Both the position numbers and the translations under genes were made by a program. Positions 24,862-33,603 of a DNA stretch of 64,000 nt are shown in pieces. Each line of letters starts with the position of its first letter. Positions within the stretch are counted from its first letter, which is position 1. The notes under the pieces were generated by a model. That model did not search any database and was not told the origin of the DNA. It was given only the letters and a program-made list of their open reading frames with translations. The DNA is from Streptomyces sp. DvalAA-43. Lineage in GTDB: Bacteria; Actinomycetota; Actinomycetes; Streptomycetales; Streptomycetaceae. The DNA is taken from the NCBI RefSeq assembly GCF_900091725.1, contig NZ_FMBW01000091.1, positions 62,001-126,000 of the forward strand, read 5' to 3'.

Positions 24862-26493
24862 GTGCACGCCGACGTCCTGGTACTCGCCCACCACATCGAA
24901 CATCTGACGGGGGAGATTCCCGCCCCTTCCGCCGACGCGGTCGCGATCGCCGACGGCCGGATCATCGCCGTCGGCACCGCGCCGGACCTCGAACCGCTGC
25001 GGGGCCCCGGCACGGCCGTTCACGAATTCCCGGGCGCCACGGTCCTGCCCGGTCTCGCCGATGTCCACGCCCACCCGGTGTGGGGGTCGATATCGATCGG
25101 CAGCGGTGTGGACCTGTCCGGCGCCTCGACCTTGGAGCAGGTGTACACCCGCCTGGCCGAAGCGGCCGACGCACTCGCGGCGGACGAGTGGATCACCGGG
25201 TACGACCTCGACGTGAACGTGTTCGACGGCGACCCGGCCGGAACCGTGTTCGCGGAGCGCTTCCCCGGCCGGCCCATCTCGCTGATGACACGCGACGCGC
25301 ACGCGCTCGTCGTGAGCCCCCGGGTGGTGGAACTCGTCGACCTGACCGGTCAGGAGACGTTCACCGACGCCTCGTCCGTCGAGGTCGGCCCGGACGGCCG
25401 CCCGACCGGCTTCGTGGTCGAGCTCCAGGCGATGGACCTGGTCTTCGACCACTATCCCGAAGTGCCCGTGGACACCGCCGCCTCGTACGTACGCCACCAG
25501 CTCGACCAGCTGGCGCGCGGCGGGCTCACCGGCCTGCACGCGCTCGACTTCTCCGACCCGTCCGAAGCGGTGTACCGGCACATCGAGGAACACGGGGAAC
25601 TGCCGCTCCGCATCCGCTGCTCCCCACTGGTGCCGGCCGACTCCTCGCCCGACGTCTGGCAGCACGTCGCCGATCTCCAGGGCCGTCGCGGGCGGCGCTG
25701 GCACGTCGAGGGTGCGAAGTTCATGCTCGATGGCACGGCGGACAACGGCACGGCCTGGTTCGACCGGCCGGACATCCACGGCGAGAACCGCGAGCCGCTC
25801 TGGCGCGACGTCGACGCGTACCGCGACGCGATGCGCTTCTTCGCCGGGCGCGGCATCCCGACCGCCACCCACGCGATCGGCGATCGGGCCGTCCGGTTCG
25901 CCCTCGACGTCATCGAGGAGGTAGGTCCGGCCGGCGGTGCCCCGCACCGCATCGAACACATCGAGTCCATCCCGGACGACCTGCTGGGCAGGTTCGCCGA
26001 ACTCGACGTCGTGGCCAGCCTCCAGCCCGTGCACGGGACCCGGCACACCCGCGCCGACGGCACCGACAACTGGTCGCGGCGCATCGGACCCGACCGCGTC
26101 GCCCACGGCTGGCGCACCCGCGACCTCCTGGACCACGGCGCCGTCGTGGCGCTCGGCTCCGACTGGCCCATCGGTCCCGGAGATCCGCGCATCGGTCTGG
26201 CCGACTGTCAGTTGCGCCGTCCGGTCGAGGAGTCCGACACGGCACCCGTGCAGCCCGGACAGGCGGTCACCGCGCGCGAGGCGTATGCCGGTATGACCGC
26301 CGCCGCCGCGTACGCCGCCGGTGCGTCCGCCGAGCTCGGCCGGATCGCGCCCGGCTTCCTGGCCGACCTCACCGTGTTCGCGGCCAACCCGCTCGACCTC
26401 GTCCCCGAAGCACAGCCCGGCAACGCCGTACTCGCGACGATCGTCGGCGGCGCCGTACAGCTTCACCCGAACACCGTGAAAGGACGCCCGTGA
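24862..26493 (+). CDS. YtcJ-like metal-dependent amidohydrolase
   Basis: A 543-residue amidohydrolase-superfamily enzyme. Metal and catalytic residues are in place: ADVHAHPVWG (His-x-His), the lysine motif EGAKFMLDGTADNGTAW, THAIGDRAV (His), PHRIEHIES (His) and VALGSDWPIGPGDP (Asp). Homologues hydrolyse amides or carbamates; assigned substrates are few. GTG 24862 has AAGGA at good distance. The stop overlaps the next gene's GTG (GTGA), so translation is coupled. Together with the permease upstream this suggests import followed by hydrolysis. A dead paralogue lies at 16.9-17.3 kb. Confidence 0.87.
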   Translation: MHADVLVLAHHIEHLTGEIPAPSADAVAIADGRIIAVGTAPDLEPLRGPGTAVHEFPGATVLPGLADVHAHPVWGSISIGSGVDLSGASTLEQVYTRLAEAADALAADEWITGYDLDVNVFDGDPAGTVFAERFPGRPISLMTRDAHALVVSPRVVELVDLTGQETFTDASSVEVGPDGRPTGFVVELQAMDLVFDHYPEVPVDTAASYVRHQLDQLARGGLTGLHALDFSDPSEAVYRHIEEHGELPLRIRCSPLVPADSSPDVWQHVADLQGRRGRRWHVEGAKFMLDGTADNGTAWFDRPDIHGENREPLWRDVDAYRDAMRFFAGRGIPTATHAIGDRAVRFALDVIEEVGPAGGAPHRIEHIESIPDDLLGRFAELDVVASLQPVHGTRHTRADGTDNWSRRIGPDRVAHGWRTRDLLDHGAVVALGSDWPIGPGDPRIGLADCQLRRPVEESDTAPVQPGQAVTAREAYAGMTAAAAYAAGASAELGRIAPGFLADLTVFAANPLDLVPEAQPGNAVLATIVGGAVQLHPNTVKGRP

Positions 26494-27596
26494 CCACGAC
26501 GTCGATCCCCCGCCCCGAACACCGCCGCCACGTCAAGGCCGCCGACGCCGACCCGCGTGCCCGCGGCATCGCCCGCGGCGAGCAGCTGCGCGACGGCATC
26601 CCCGCCGCGCTCGACGCGTACGACCGGCTCTTCGCCCTCGGTTCCGTCTCCCCCGCCCAGGTACGCGAGGACGCCGAGCGCGCCCTCGACGTCATCGGAC
26701 GGTTCCGCCCGGGAGCGCGCGCCGAGATCGAGGGCATCGCCCACGGGTCCGGCATCGAGCCGTGGCGCATCGGCGTGCTGAACGCGCGCACCGAGATCCT
26801 GGCGCGCAGCGCGACCGTGCCGCCCGGCGAATGCACCACGATCGTGCGCCATGTCACCGGATCCGGTGGTTCGGCGACGCGCACCTTCGGCGTCCAGACC
26901 TGGGACTGGCACATCGAGCTGAGCGCCCTGTGGCACACGTTGGAGGTGCGCGGTGGCCGGCACGACTTCGTCGGCATCACCGAGGACGGCATCCTCGGCA
27001 AGATCGGCGTCAACAGTGCCGGGCTCGCCCTGCACTTCAACATCCTCGGGCACGTCCGGGACGGGATCGGCGGCGTCCCCGTGCACGTGCTCGCGGCGAT
27101 CGTCCTGGAGGAGGCGGGCAGCGTCGCCGAGGCCGTCGAGATCGTCCGTGCCGCGCCCCTGGCGTCGTCCGGTTCGTTCGCCCTCTTCGACGAGACGGAC
27201 GCGGTCCTCCTCGACCTGAGTCCGGTCGGTGTCTTCCCGATGCGGCCCGAGCACGGCACTCTCGTGCGCACCAACCACTTCCTGACGCCGATGCCCGCCG
27301 CGGACGAGAAGACATGGCTCTACCAGCCCGATTCGGGCGAGCGCTACGACTTCGTCCGCGCACGTCTCGCGCGCGCGGAGCCGCCGGCCACGCTCGACGA
27401 GCTGGCGGGCCACCTCGTGACCGGGGACGGCGAGCCGCCGGTGACCTGTCTGCCCGATCTCGACAAGCCGCTCGGCCAGCGCTGGGCGAGCCTCGCGACC
27501 GTCGCCCTCGATCCGGCGACGCGCACCGCCCGGGTCCTGGACGGCACCCCGGCGGACATCGGCTCGCGCGACTGGCGCGTCCTCACCGCCGGCTGA
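26490..27596 (+). CDS. C45 family autoproteolytic acyltransferase/hydrolase
   Basis: A 368-residue Ntn-hydrolase of the penicillin-acyltransferase-like peptidase family C45. The likely nucleophile is Cys115 in PPGECTTIV, exposed by self-cleavage before the cysteine; the Glu in place of the usual Gly/Asp before it is tolerated in the family as far as I recall. Further hallmarks are TFGVQTWDWHIE, DGILGKIGVNSAGLALHFNIL and VRTNHFLTP. Such enzymes cleave or transfer N-acyl groups. GTG 26490 overlaps the amidohydrolase stop. The pair of unlike amide hydrolases behind one permease is unusual. Confidence 0.85.
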   Translation: MTTTSIPRPEHRRHVKAADADPRARGIARGEQLRDGIPAALDAYDRLFALGSVSPAQVREDAERALDVIGRFRPGARAEIEGIAHGSGIEPWRIGVLNARTEILARSATVPPGECTTIVRHVTGSGGSATRTFGVQTWDWHIELSALWHTLEVRGGRHDFVGITEDGILGKIGVNSAGLALHFNILGHVRDGIGGVPVHVLAAIVLEEAGSVAEAVEIVRAAPLASSGSFALFDETDAVLLDLSPVGVFPMRPEHGTLVRTNHFLTPMPAADEKTWLYQPDSGERYDFVRARLARAEPPATLDELAGHLVTGDGEPPVTCLPDLDKPLGQRWASLATVALDPATRTARVLDGTPADIGSRDWRVLTAG

Positions 27597-27606
27597 GCCG
27601 TACCCG

Positions 27607-27633
27607 GCCCGCCCATGGCCGGCATGGGCGGGC
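27607..27633 (+). terminator. Terminator hairpin after C45 gene
   Basis: GCCCGCCCATG (27607-27617) pairs perfectly with CATGGGCGGGC (27623-27633) across a five-base loop, eleven bases after the C45 stop. It probably ends the permease operon and, in the other orientation, may also stop transcription of the zinc-finger gene. Confidence 0.75.
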
Positions 27634-27684
27634 TGCCGGGGCCCGCGAGGAGGCCCGTCGGGCCGGTGCCGCGCCGCGCCCCGT

Positions 27685-28059
27685 TCACCGGGTGGACGAC
27701 GTGGTCTTGCTGACCCACTGGGACAGCGTGATCTGCCGCGTCGCGGCGGCCCGGTCCGGCCTGCGGTGGCGGGGGGCCGCGTCGCCGCGTGCGGTCCGGC
27801 CGGCCGGGCACACGCGCCGGTGCCGGCCCTGGCCGCAGGCCAGGGCGTCACGCAGCAGGGTCAGATGCGCGGGAACCGCCGCGGAGCATTCGTGCGCCTC
27901 CCGGCAGGTGGCGCAGGCCGCCAGGTGGGCCCCCACGGCGCGCGCCTCGTCGGGGGCGAGGGTCTCGGGTGCGTTTCCGGCCAGTTCACGGATCGTGCGG
28001 CAGTCCTCGACGACGGGCTTCTCGCCGGACATCGTGGTCGAGCAGCGGGCTTCGGTCAT
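27685..28059 (-). CDS. Putative zinc-finger (zf-HC2-like) protein
   Basis: A 124-residue protein with AVGAHLAACATCREA, the His-x3-Cys-x2-Cys motif of zf-HC2 anti-sigma factors (around residues 42-56), preceded by VEDCRTIRELA. Unlike true anti-sigma factors it has no obvious transmembrane helix; its C-terminal half is basic and rich in Arg and Cys. GGAGG sits seven bases before ATG 28059, and family members start at that distance before the finger. No sigma-factor gene is adjacent; the next gene on this strand is a response regulator. It may be a small regulator or redox sensor. Confidence 0.6.
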   Translation of the reverse strand: MTEARCSTTMSGEKPVVEDCRTIRELAGNAPETLAPDEARAVGAHLAACATCREAHECSAAVPAHLTLLRDALACGQGRHRRVCPAGRTARGDAAPRHRRPDRAAATRQITLSQWVSKTTSSTR

Positions 28060-28205
28060 GGCGAAACCTCCGTTCATGGTCCCACCATCGCCCGGCGACG
28101 GCCCCCGGCACATCGTCCCCACACAGTGATTCCCGACTACCACGGCTGCGGTATCCGGTGTGCCGGACTACTGCCGGGGCCGACCGCTGCACACCGTGCG
28201 GGCGC

Positions 28206-28901
28206 TCACGCGGGCACCTCCGGGCCGCTCTCCCCGGTCACCGGGCTGACCAGCCCGCACTGATAGGCGACGACCACGAGCTGGGCGCGGTCCCGGGCCG
28301 CCAGCTTGGTCATCGCCCGGTTGACGTGGGTCTTGGCGGTCAGCGGGCTGACGAACAGCCGGTCGGCGATCTCCTCGTTGGACAGGCCAAGGGCGGCCAG
28401 GGCCGTGACGTCGCGCTCCCTCGGCGTCAAGCACTCCAGCCGCTCGGGCACGGACACCGGACAGGGCTCCGGCTGGGCCAGGAAGCGGGTGATCAGGGCC
28501 CGTGTCGCCGTCGGGGACAGCAACGCCTCGCCTCCCGCGACCGTACGCACGGCGTCCAGCAGCTCCTCGGGGCGTGCGCCCTTGCCGAGAAAGCCGCTCG
28601 CCCCCGCGCGCAGCGCCTCGGCGACGTGCTCGTCGTCCTCGAACGTGGTCAGGATGAGTACCTTCACGTCCGCGAGCTCCTCGGACTCGCTGATGAGCCG
28701 GGTCGCCTCCAGGCCGTCCATCTCCGGCATGCGGATGTCCATCAGGACCACGTCAGGGCGCTGTGCGCCTGCCAGCTCGACGGCCTCGCGCCCGTCGGAC
28801 GCCTCGCCCACGGTCTCCATGTCGTCCGTGGCGTCGAAGAGCATCCTGAAGGTGCCCCGCAGCAGGGCCTGGTCATCGGCAAGCAGTACGCGAATCGTCA
28901 T
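28206..28901 (-). CDS. LuxR/NarL-family response regulator
   Basis: A 231-residue regulator. The receiver domain has the acidic pair in LLADDQ, phospho-acceptor Asp55 in VVLMDIRMPEMDG, and lysine in SGFLGKGARP. The C-terminal LuxR domain reads LTPRERDVTALAALGLSNEE and SPLTAKTHVNRAMTKL. It is encoded with its kinase: the two genes overlap by 29 bp, the kinase being upstream. Targets are unknown; an efflux or stress operon is typical for this class, but none is attached. Confidence 0.92.
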   Translation of the reverse strand: MTIRVLLADDQALLRGTFRMLFDATDDMETVGEASDGREAVELAGAQRPDVVLMDIRMPEMDGLEATRLISESEELADVKVLILTTFEDDEHVAEALRAGASGFLGKGARPEELLDAVRTVAGGEALLSPTATRALITRFLAQPEPCPVSVPERLECLTPRERDVTALAALGLSNEEIADRLFVSPLTAKTHVNRAMTKLAARDRAQLVVVAYQCGLVSPVTGESGPEVPA

Positions 28902-30111
28902 GCCCGTCCCTCCGGTCCCGTGCCGGGCCGGGGCGGCCGGGTCGCAGCGGCAGTTCCGCCGTCACACTGAATCCGCCCTCGGGGCGTGGTCCCGCGTGCA
29001 GCCTGCCCCCGATCGTGGCAGCCCGCTCACGCATGCCGATCAGCCCGTGACCGGCGCCCGGGTGCGGACGGCGGGGTCCGGCGGACCCGTCGTCCTCGAC
29101 GGTGATCGTAAGCCGTTCACGGTGGTAGTGCAGGCAGAGCCGGGCGTGATCGGCTCCGGCGTGCTTGCGCACATTGGTCAGGGACTCCTGGACGATGCGG
29201 TACGCGGCCAGGTCGACCGCCGGCTCCAGCGGTTCGGTGGTGCCGTGCCGGGTGTGGCTCACGGACAGCCCGGCGCGTTCGAACGAGGCCAGCAGGGCCG
29301 GTACCTGCGCCAGGCCCGGCATCGGGTCGCGGGGTGCCACCGGATCGTCGGACTGCCGGAGCAGGCCCACGGTCACCCGCAGCTCGTCCAGTGCGGAGCG
29401 GCTGGTGTCCCGGATGTCCTCCAGTGCGGTGAGGATCTGTTCCGGTCGCTGGTCCACCAGGTGGACGGCGACGCCCGCCTGCGCGTTGATCAGGGCGATG
29501 TGGTGCGCGACGATGTCGTGGAGTTCGCGGGCGATCCGGACCCGCTCGGCCGCCACCCGCTGCCGTGCCTCCTGCTCGCGGGTGTGCTCCGCGTGCTCCG
29601 CCCGTTCCTCCACGGCCACGACATAGGCGCGACGGGAGCGCACCCCGTCCCCGACCGCGGCCGGCAGGGCCGTCCAGGCCAGCGTCGCGGCCGTGTCCGG
29701 CTCCAGCCAGGACTGCGGGGTGAACACCGCGGCGGCGCTCACCAGGAGCGCGGCCGAGACGGCCGCCGAGACCCAGGCGGTACGCCGGTCGGTCCGTACG
29801 GCCACGTTGTAGACGGACACCAGGACCGGGCTCACCACCAGTGGGCTGTCCCGGACCCCGAGCAGCTGAAAGGCCACCCCGCAGCCAACGGTGACGGCCA
29901 GTACGCCGAACGGGTGGCGGCGCCGCCACACCAGTGCGGCGCAGCCGATGGCCGCCACCAGCACCGGGGGCCAGCGCAGCAGGACCTGGTGCCGGTGCGG
30001 GTCGACCGAGGCGGCCACGACCGCCAGCACGAACAGCATGGCGGCGCCCGCCGCGTCCGCCGCGCGGAGCCGGGCCCGTCCTCCTGGCCGCCAACCGTTG
30101 ATCACCGCCAT
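28873..30111 (-). CDS. Sensor histidine kinase, NarL type
   Basis: A 412-residue membrane kinase. Residues about 15-155 hold five or six hydrophobic segments, typical of the DesK-like actinobacterial class with little extracellular sequence. His198 in RIARELHDIVAHH is the phospho-acceptor of the HisKA_3 domain. The HATPase domain has the N box QESLTNVRKHAGADHARL and glycine boxes GHGLIGMRERAATIGG. The start ATG 30111 is well placed before the first helix. It is coupled by overlap with the response regulator gene. The ligand is unknown. Confidence 0.9.
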   Translation of the reverse strand: MAVINGWRPGGRARLRAADAAGAAMLFVLAVVAASVDPHRHQVLLRWPPVLVAAIGCAALVWRRRHPFGVLAVTVGCGVAFQLLGVRDSPLVVSPVLVSVYNVAVRTDRRTAWVSAAVSAALLVSAAAVFTPQSWLEPDTAATLAWTALPAAVGDGVRSRRAYVVAVEERAEHAEHTREQEARQRVAAERVRIARELHDIVAHHIALINAQAGVAVHLVDQRPEQILTALEDIRDTSRSALDELRVTVGLLRQSDDPVAPRDPMPGLAQVPALLASFERAGLSVSHTRHGTTEPLEPAVDLAAYRIVQESLTNVRKHAGADHARLCLHYHRERLTITVEDDGSAGPRRPHPGAGHGLIGMRERAATIGGRLHAGPRPEGGFSVTAELPLRPGRPGPARDRRDGHDDSRTACR

Positions 30112-30170
30112 TCCCCCACGGTAGGGGCGACGGACGGATCGGGCATCGCCGCGCCGGGGCGGGAGCCCCG

Positions 30171-31223
30171 CTACGCCTGCCGTCCGTCGGCCCCGGTCCC
30201 GCCGGACTGCGCGAGGAGGCGCCGGAGCCAGCGGGTGCGGGCGTCGCGGGCGTCCCGGCTGAGGGCGGCCCGCGGTGCCAGCCCGTCGAAGCCGTGGCAG
30301 GCGCCGGGCCATACATGCAGTTCGGCCCGGCCGCCCGCCTGCCAGATCGCGTTCGCGTAGGCCACGTCCTCGTCCCGGAACATCTCGGCCGACCCGACCT
30401 CGACATAGGCCGGAGGGAGTCCGGAGAGGTCGGTGGCGCGGGCGGGGGCCGCGTAGGGCGGCAGGTCCGGGTCGCCGTAGCGGTCCCCGAGCAGCGCCTG
30501 CCAGGCGGTCGTGTGGGAGGTGAGATCCCACATGCCGAGGCCCGTCATCTGGTGGCTGGAGAAGGTGCTGCCGCGGTCGTCGAGCATCGGGCACAGCAGC
30601 AACTGCCCCAGGAGCCCGGGACCGCCCCGGTCGCGGGCCAGCAGGGCAAGGGCCGCGGCGAGCCCGCCGCCGGCGCTCTTGCCCGCGACGACGATCCGGT
30701 CCGCGTCGATGTCCAGCGCGGCCGCGTGGCCGGCCGCCCAGACGAGTCCGGCGTAGCAGTCCTCCAGCGGTTGCGGGTACCGCGCCCGCGGCGCCAGCCG
30801 GTACTCGACGGAGATGACGGCCAGCTCCAGCGGGAGCACCCATTCGCTCAGGATCCGCGGCAGCACGGACCACGCGTTGCCCATGACCATCGCGCCCCCG
30901 TGCAGGTAGTACAGCAGGGGCAGCGGCCCGGCGAGCCCGGACGGCCGCGCGCTCACGAGCGTGACCTCCGGTCCGCCCGGCGGTCCCGGCACCCGGAGTT
31001 CCGTCACCTCGAAGCGGCCGTCGGCACGCAGCTCCTCGGCCGTCGGCCTGGGCCGCGACGCGGCGTCCCGTTCCTGCCGGGCGGCCAGGTTCCCCGGGGT
31101 GAGCGGCTCCCGCGCCTCCTCGCCCAGGGCGGCGAGCACGACGCCCAGTTCGGGGTCGAAGGGCGGCACCGCCCTCCGTGCCGGGACGCGGCCGGGCTCG
31201 GACGGCACGCGGCGGGCGCTCAT
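30171..31223 (-). CDS. Alpha/beta hydrolase, HSL-type esterase
   Basis: A 350-residue esterase of the hormone-sensitive-lipase class. The oxyanion-hole motif HGGAMVMG (about residue 107), the nucleophile elbow GKSAGGG (in place of the more usual GDSAGG), the acid in SAEMFRDED and the histidine in GACHGFDGL complete the triad. It likely cleaves short acyl esters in the cytoplasm. GGGAGG precedes ATG 31223. The gene is divergent from the DUF4139 genes across a 283-bp gap without other recognised features. Confidence 0.9.
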   Translation of the reverse strand: MSARRVPSEPGRVPARRAVPPFDPELGVVLAALGEEAREPLTPGNLAARQERDAASRPRPTAEELRADGRFEVTELRVPGPPGGPEVTLVSARPSGLAGPLPLLYYLHGGAMVMGNAWSVLPRILSEWVLPLELAVISVEYRLAPRARYPQPLEDCYAGLVWAAGHAAALDIDADRIVVAGKSAGGGLAAALALLARDRGGPGLLGQLLLCPMLDDRGSTFSSHQMTGLGMWDLTSHTTAWQALLGDRYGDPDLPPYAAPARATDLSGLPPAYVEVGSAEMFRDEDVAYANAIWQAGGRAELHVWPGACHGFDGLAPRAALSRDARDARTRWLRRLLAQSGGTGADGRQA

Positions 31224-31506
31224 GTCCCGCCTCCCGGCCGGACGACAGGACCGCCTCCCGGCCTGACGACGGGATGCCGCGCCGCGTCGGCGCCGCACCG
31301 GTACGTCCGTACGCGTGTGTTCATGGGGACACCTCGCCCGTTACCCATACGGCGTAGCCAACCACACCGCCGGGCCCGGCGGTCGGCGTACGCCTCGGGG
31401 TCCCGGCCTCCTCTCCCGACGCGGCCTTCTCCTGACGCGGCGCGGGTGCATGGACCGTCCGGGCGTAGGCTTCGCTCAGCATGGACACGGCAGGGGGGCG
31501 GAGCAC

Positions 31507-33597
31507 ATGACGACCGGGGCGACACCGCGGTGGGACTCGACCCTTGATGCGGTCGTGGTGTACGCGCAGGGCGCGGTCTGCCGGCGCCTGGCCCGGGGCG
31601 GCGTCCCGTCCCACGGCAGGGTGCGGGTGACGGGGCTGCCCCGTTCGCTGGACCCCGGCTCGCTGCGGGCCCGGGTCCTGGGCACCCCCGGCGCGCGCGT
31701 CACCGAGGCCCGGGTGGAGATCGAGGCCGAGCCGCTCGGCACCGGCACGCCGGACGCGCTGCGGCACGAGGTCGAGCGGCTGAGCGACGAGAGCGCGGCG
31801 GCACGGGGGCGCCGGAACCGGCAGCTGAGCCTGATCGAGGAGGTCGCGGCGCTCCGCCCGGTGCCGCCGCCCCGCAGGCGCGAGGACCCGCACCGCCGCA
31901 CCCCGGTCGACGCGTGGCTTGAGCTCGCCGACTTCGTCGACGAACGGCTGGCGGGACTGCACCAGCGCCTCGCCGGGCTGGAGGAGGCGCTGCGCGACGT
32001 CGAGCACGCACACGACCTCGCCGTCGACAGGCTTGAGCGCGCCTCCACCGACGCGCCGCCGGCGCATGTGGAGACCACGGTCTGCGCGGTCCTGACCCTC
32101 GACGGCTGCGGTGACGCGCAGGTCGAACTGGAGCTGGAGTACGGGGTGCCGGGCGCCGTCTGGGTGCCGGCCTACCGTCTCGCCCACCGCCAGGACGACG
32201 GCAGCGGCCGGCTGACGCTGCGCGCCTCGGTCGCCCAGCGGACCGGTGAGGACTGGACCGGCGTACGCGTCTCCCTGGCCACCGCCGACCTGCGGCGCCG
32301 CACCGACCTGCCGAGGCTGCGCTCGGTCCGGATCGGACGCAGTCAGCCCGCACCCGCTCCGTCCGGCTGGCGCGAGCCCCCGACCGGGCTCGGCGACCTG
32401 TTCTCCGGGTACGACTCCGCAGGCCCCCGCCCGGCCCCGGCCTCCGCACTCACGGCTGTCGCGGCCGGTGCCGCATCCCATGCGGAGGTGGGCGGCCCCG
32501 TACCGCCCCCGCCACCGCCGCCTCCCCCACCGTCGGCGCCGCAGGGCTACGGCCTCCCGCCGGGCGCGGTCCCGGCACCCGGCAGCGCCGCACCGCCCGC
32601 GTTCGGCGGCGGGATGCCCGCTCCCGCGCAGCCGACCGGGTCGCGACCGGGTGACCCGTCGCGTTCCCGTGCCAGGTCCTTCGCGGGCGCCCCCGCTCCG
32701 ATGGCGCCCCCGGCTCCCGGCGGGGCCGTGCCGCCGCCCCCTCCGGCACCGGTGGCCGGTCCGCCGCGGCCGAGCGGCACCGAGCTCGACTATGCCGACC
32801 TCGTCCTGTGCGGCCCGGACGAGCAGGGCGGTCGCAGGGGGCGGCTGTTCCCCGGCTCCTCCTTCGACCCGGTGGCGGCCGAGTACCGCCGCCGCGCGGA
32901 GGCGGTGGCCGCGCTGCCGTTGCCCGGAAAGGCCGTACGGCCCCGCGAGTCGGCGGGCTCCTTCGACCACCGCTTCGACGCCGCCGCCCGCGCCGACATT
33001 CCGTCGGACGGCACCTGGCACACCGTCACCGTCGGCGAGATCCCGGTCGGCCTGCGCACCGAGTACCTCTGTGTGCCCTCCGTGGAGCAGACGGTCTACG
33101 CGACGCTGGTGCTCTCCAACGCCACCGACCAGGCACTGCTGGCCGGACCGGTGGAGGTCACCGTCGACGACGAGTTCCTGCTGACCGCCGCGCTGCCCAC
33201 GCTCGCCCCCGGCGGTGTCCGCCGGATGGGGCTCGGGCCCGCCGAGAGCATCCGGGTCACCCGCCGTACGAACCTGCACGAGTCGACCTCGGGCCTGCGC
33301 AACAACACCACCGTGCTCGACCACCGCGTCCACGTGGAGCTGGTCAACCTGCTCGCCGGGCCCGTCGCCGTGGAAGTCCGCGAACGGGTGCCGGTCACCT
33401 CCGAACCGGATGTCCGGATCGAGGAGCAGGCCGACTGGACGGCACCCGAGGAAGGAACCGGACCCGACCGGCTCGCGCCCGGCACCCGGGTCTGGCGACT
33501 GGACCTGCCCGCAGGCGCCACCGCCGCCCTCGACGGCGGCTACGAGATCCGCATCCCGACCGGCAAGGCCCTGGTCGGCGGCAACCGCAGGAGCTGA
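31507..33597 (+). CDS. DUF4139 domain protein with proline-rich insert
   Basis: A 696-residue protein. An N-terminal DUF4140-like region (VVVYAQGAVCRR, EARVEIEAEPLG) leads into a coiled coil (about residues 78-185) and then a DUF4139 domain split by a low-complexity insert (about residues 320-430). The insert contains a run of twelve or more prolines near 333-344 and PAQPTG-like repeats. After it the domain resumes with GEIPVGLRTEYLCVPSVEQTVYA and ends KALVGGNRRS. DUF4139 proteins (including mucoidy inhibitor A) are of unknown function; the insert suggests an extended, protein-binding linker. The second DUF4139 gene starts six bases after this stop. Confidence 0.82.
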   Translation: MTTGATPRWDSTLDAVVVYAQGAVCRRLARGGVPSHGRVRVTGLPRSLDPGSLRARVLGTPGARVTEARVEIEAEPLGTGTPDALRHEVERLSDESAAARGRRNRQLSLIEEVAALRPVPPPRRREDPHRRTPVDAWLELADFVDERLAGLHQRLAGLEEALRDVEHAHDLAVDRLERASTDAPPAHVETTVCAVLTLDGCGDAQVELELEYGVPGAVWVPAYRLAHRQDDGSGRLTLRASVAQRTGEDWTGVRVSLATADLRRRTDLPRLRSVRIGRSQPAPAPSGWREPPTGLGDLFSGYDSAGPRPAPASALTAVAAGAASHAEVGGPVPPPPPPPPPPSAPQGYGLPPGAVPAPGSAAPPAFGGGMPAPAQPTGSRPGDPSRSRARSFAGAPAPMAPPAPGGAVPPPPPAPVAGPPRPSGTELDYADLVLCGPDEQGGRRGRLFPGSSFDPVAAEYRRRAEAVAALPLPGKAVRPRESAGSFDHRFDAAARADIPSDGTWHTVTVGEIPVGLRTEYLCVPSVEQTVYATLVLSNATDQALLAGPVEVTVDDEFLLTAALPTLAPGGVRRMGLGPAESIRVTRRTNLHESTSGLRNNTTVLDHRVHVELVNLLAGPVAVEVRERVPVTSEPDVRIEEQADWTAPEEGTGPDRLAPGTRVWRLDLPAGATAALDGGYEIRIPTGKALVGGNRRS

Positions 33598-33603
33598 CAC
33601 CCC

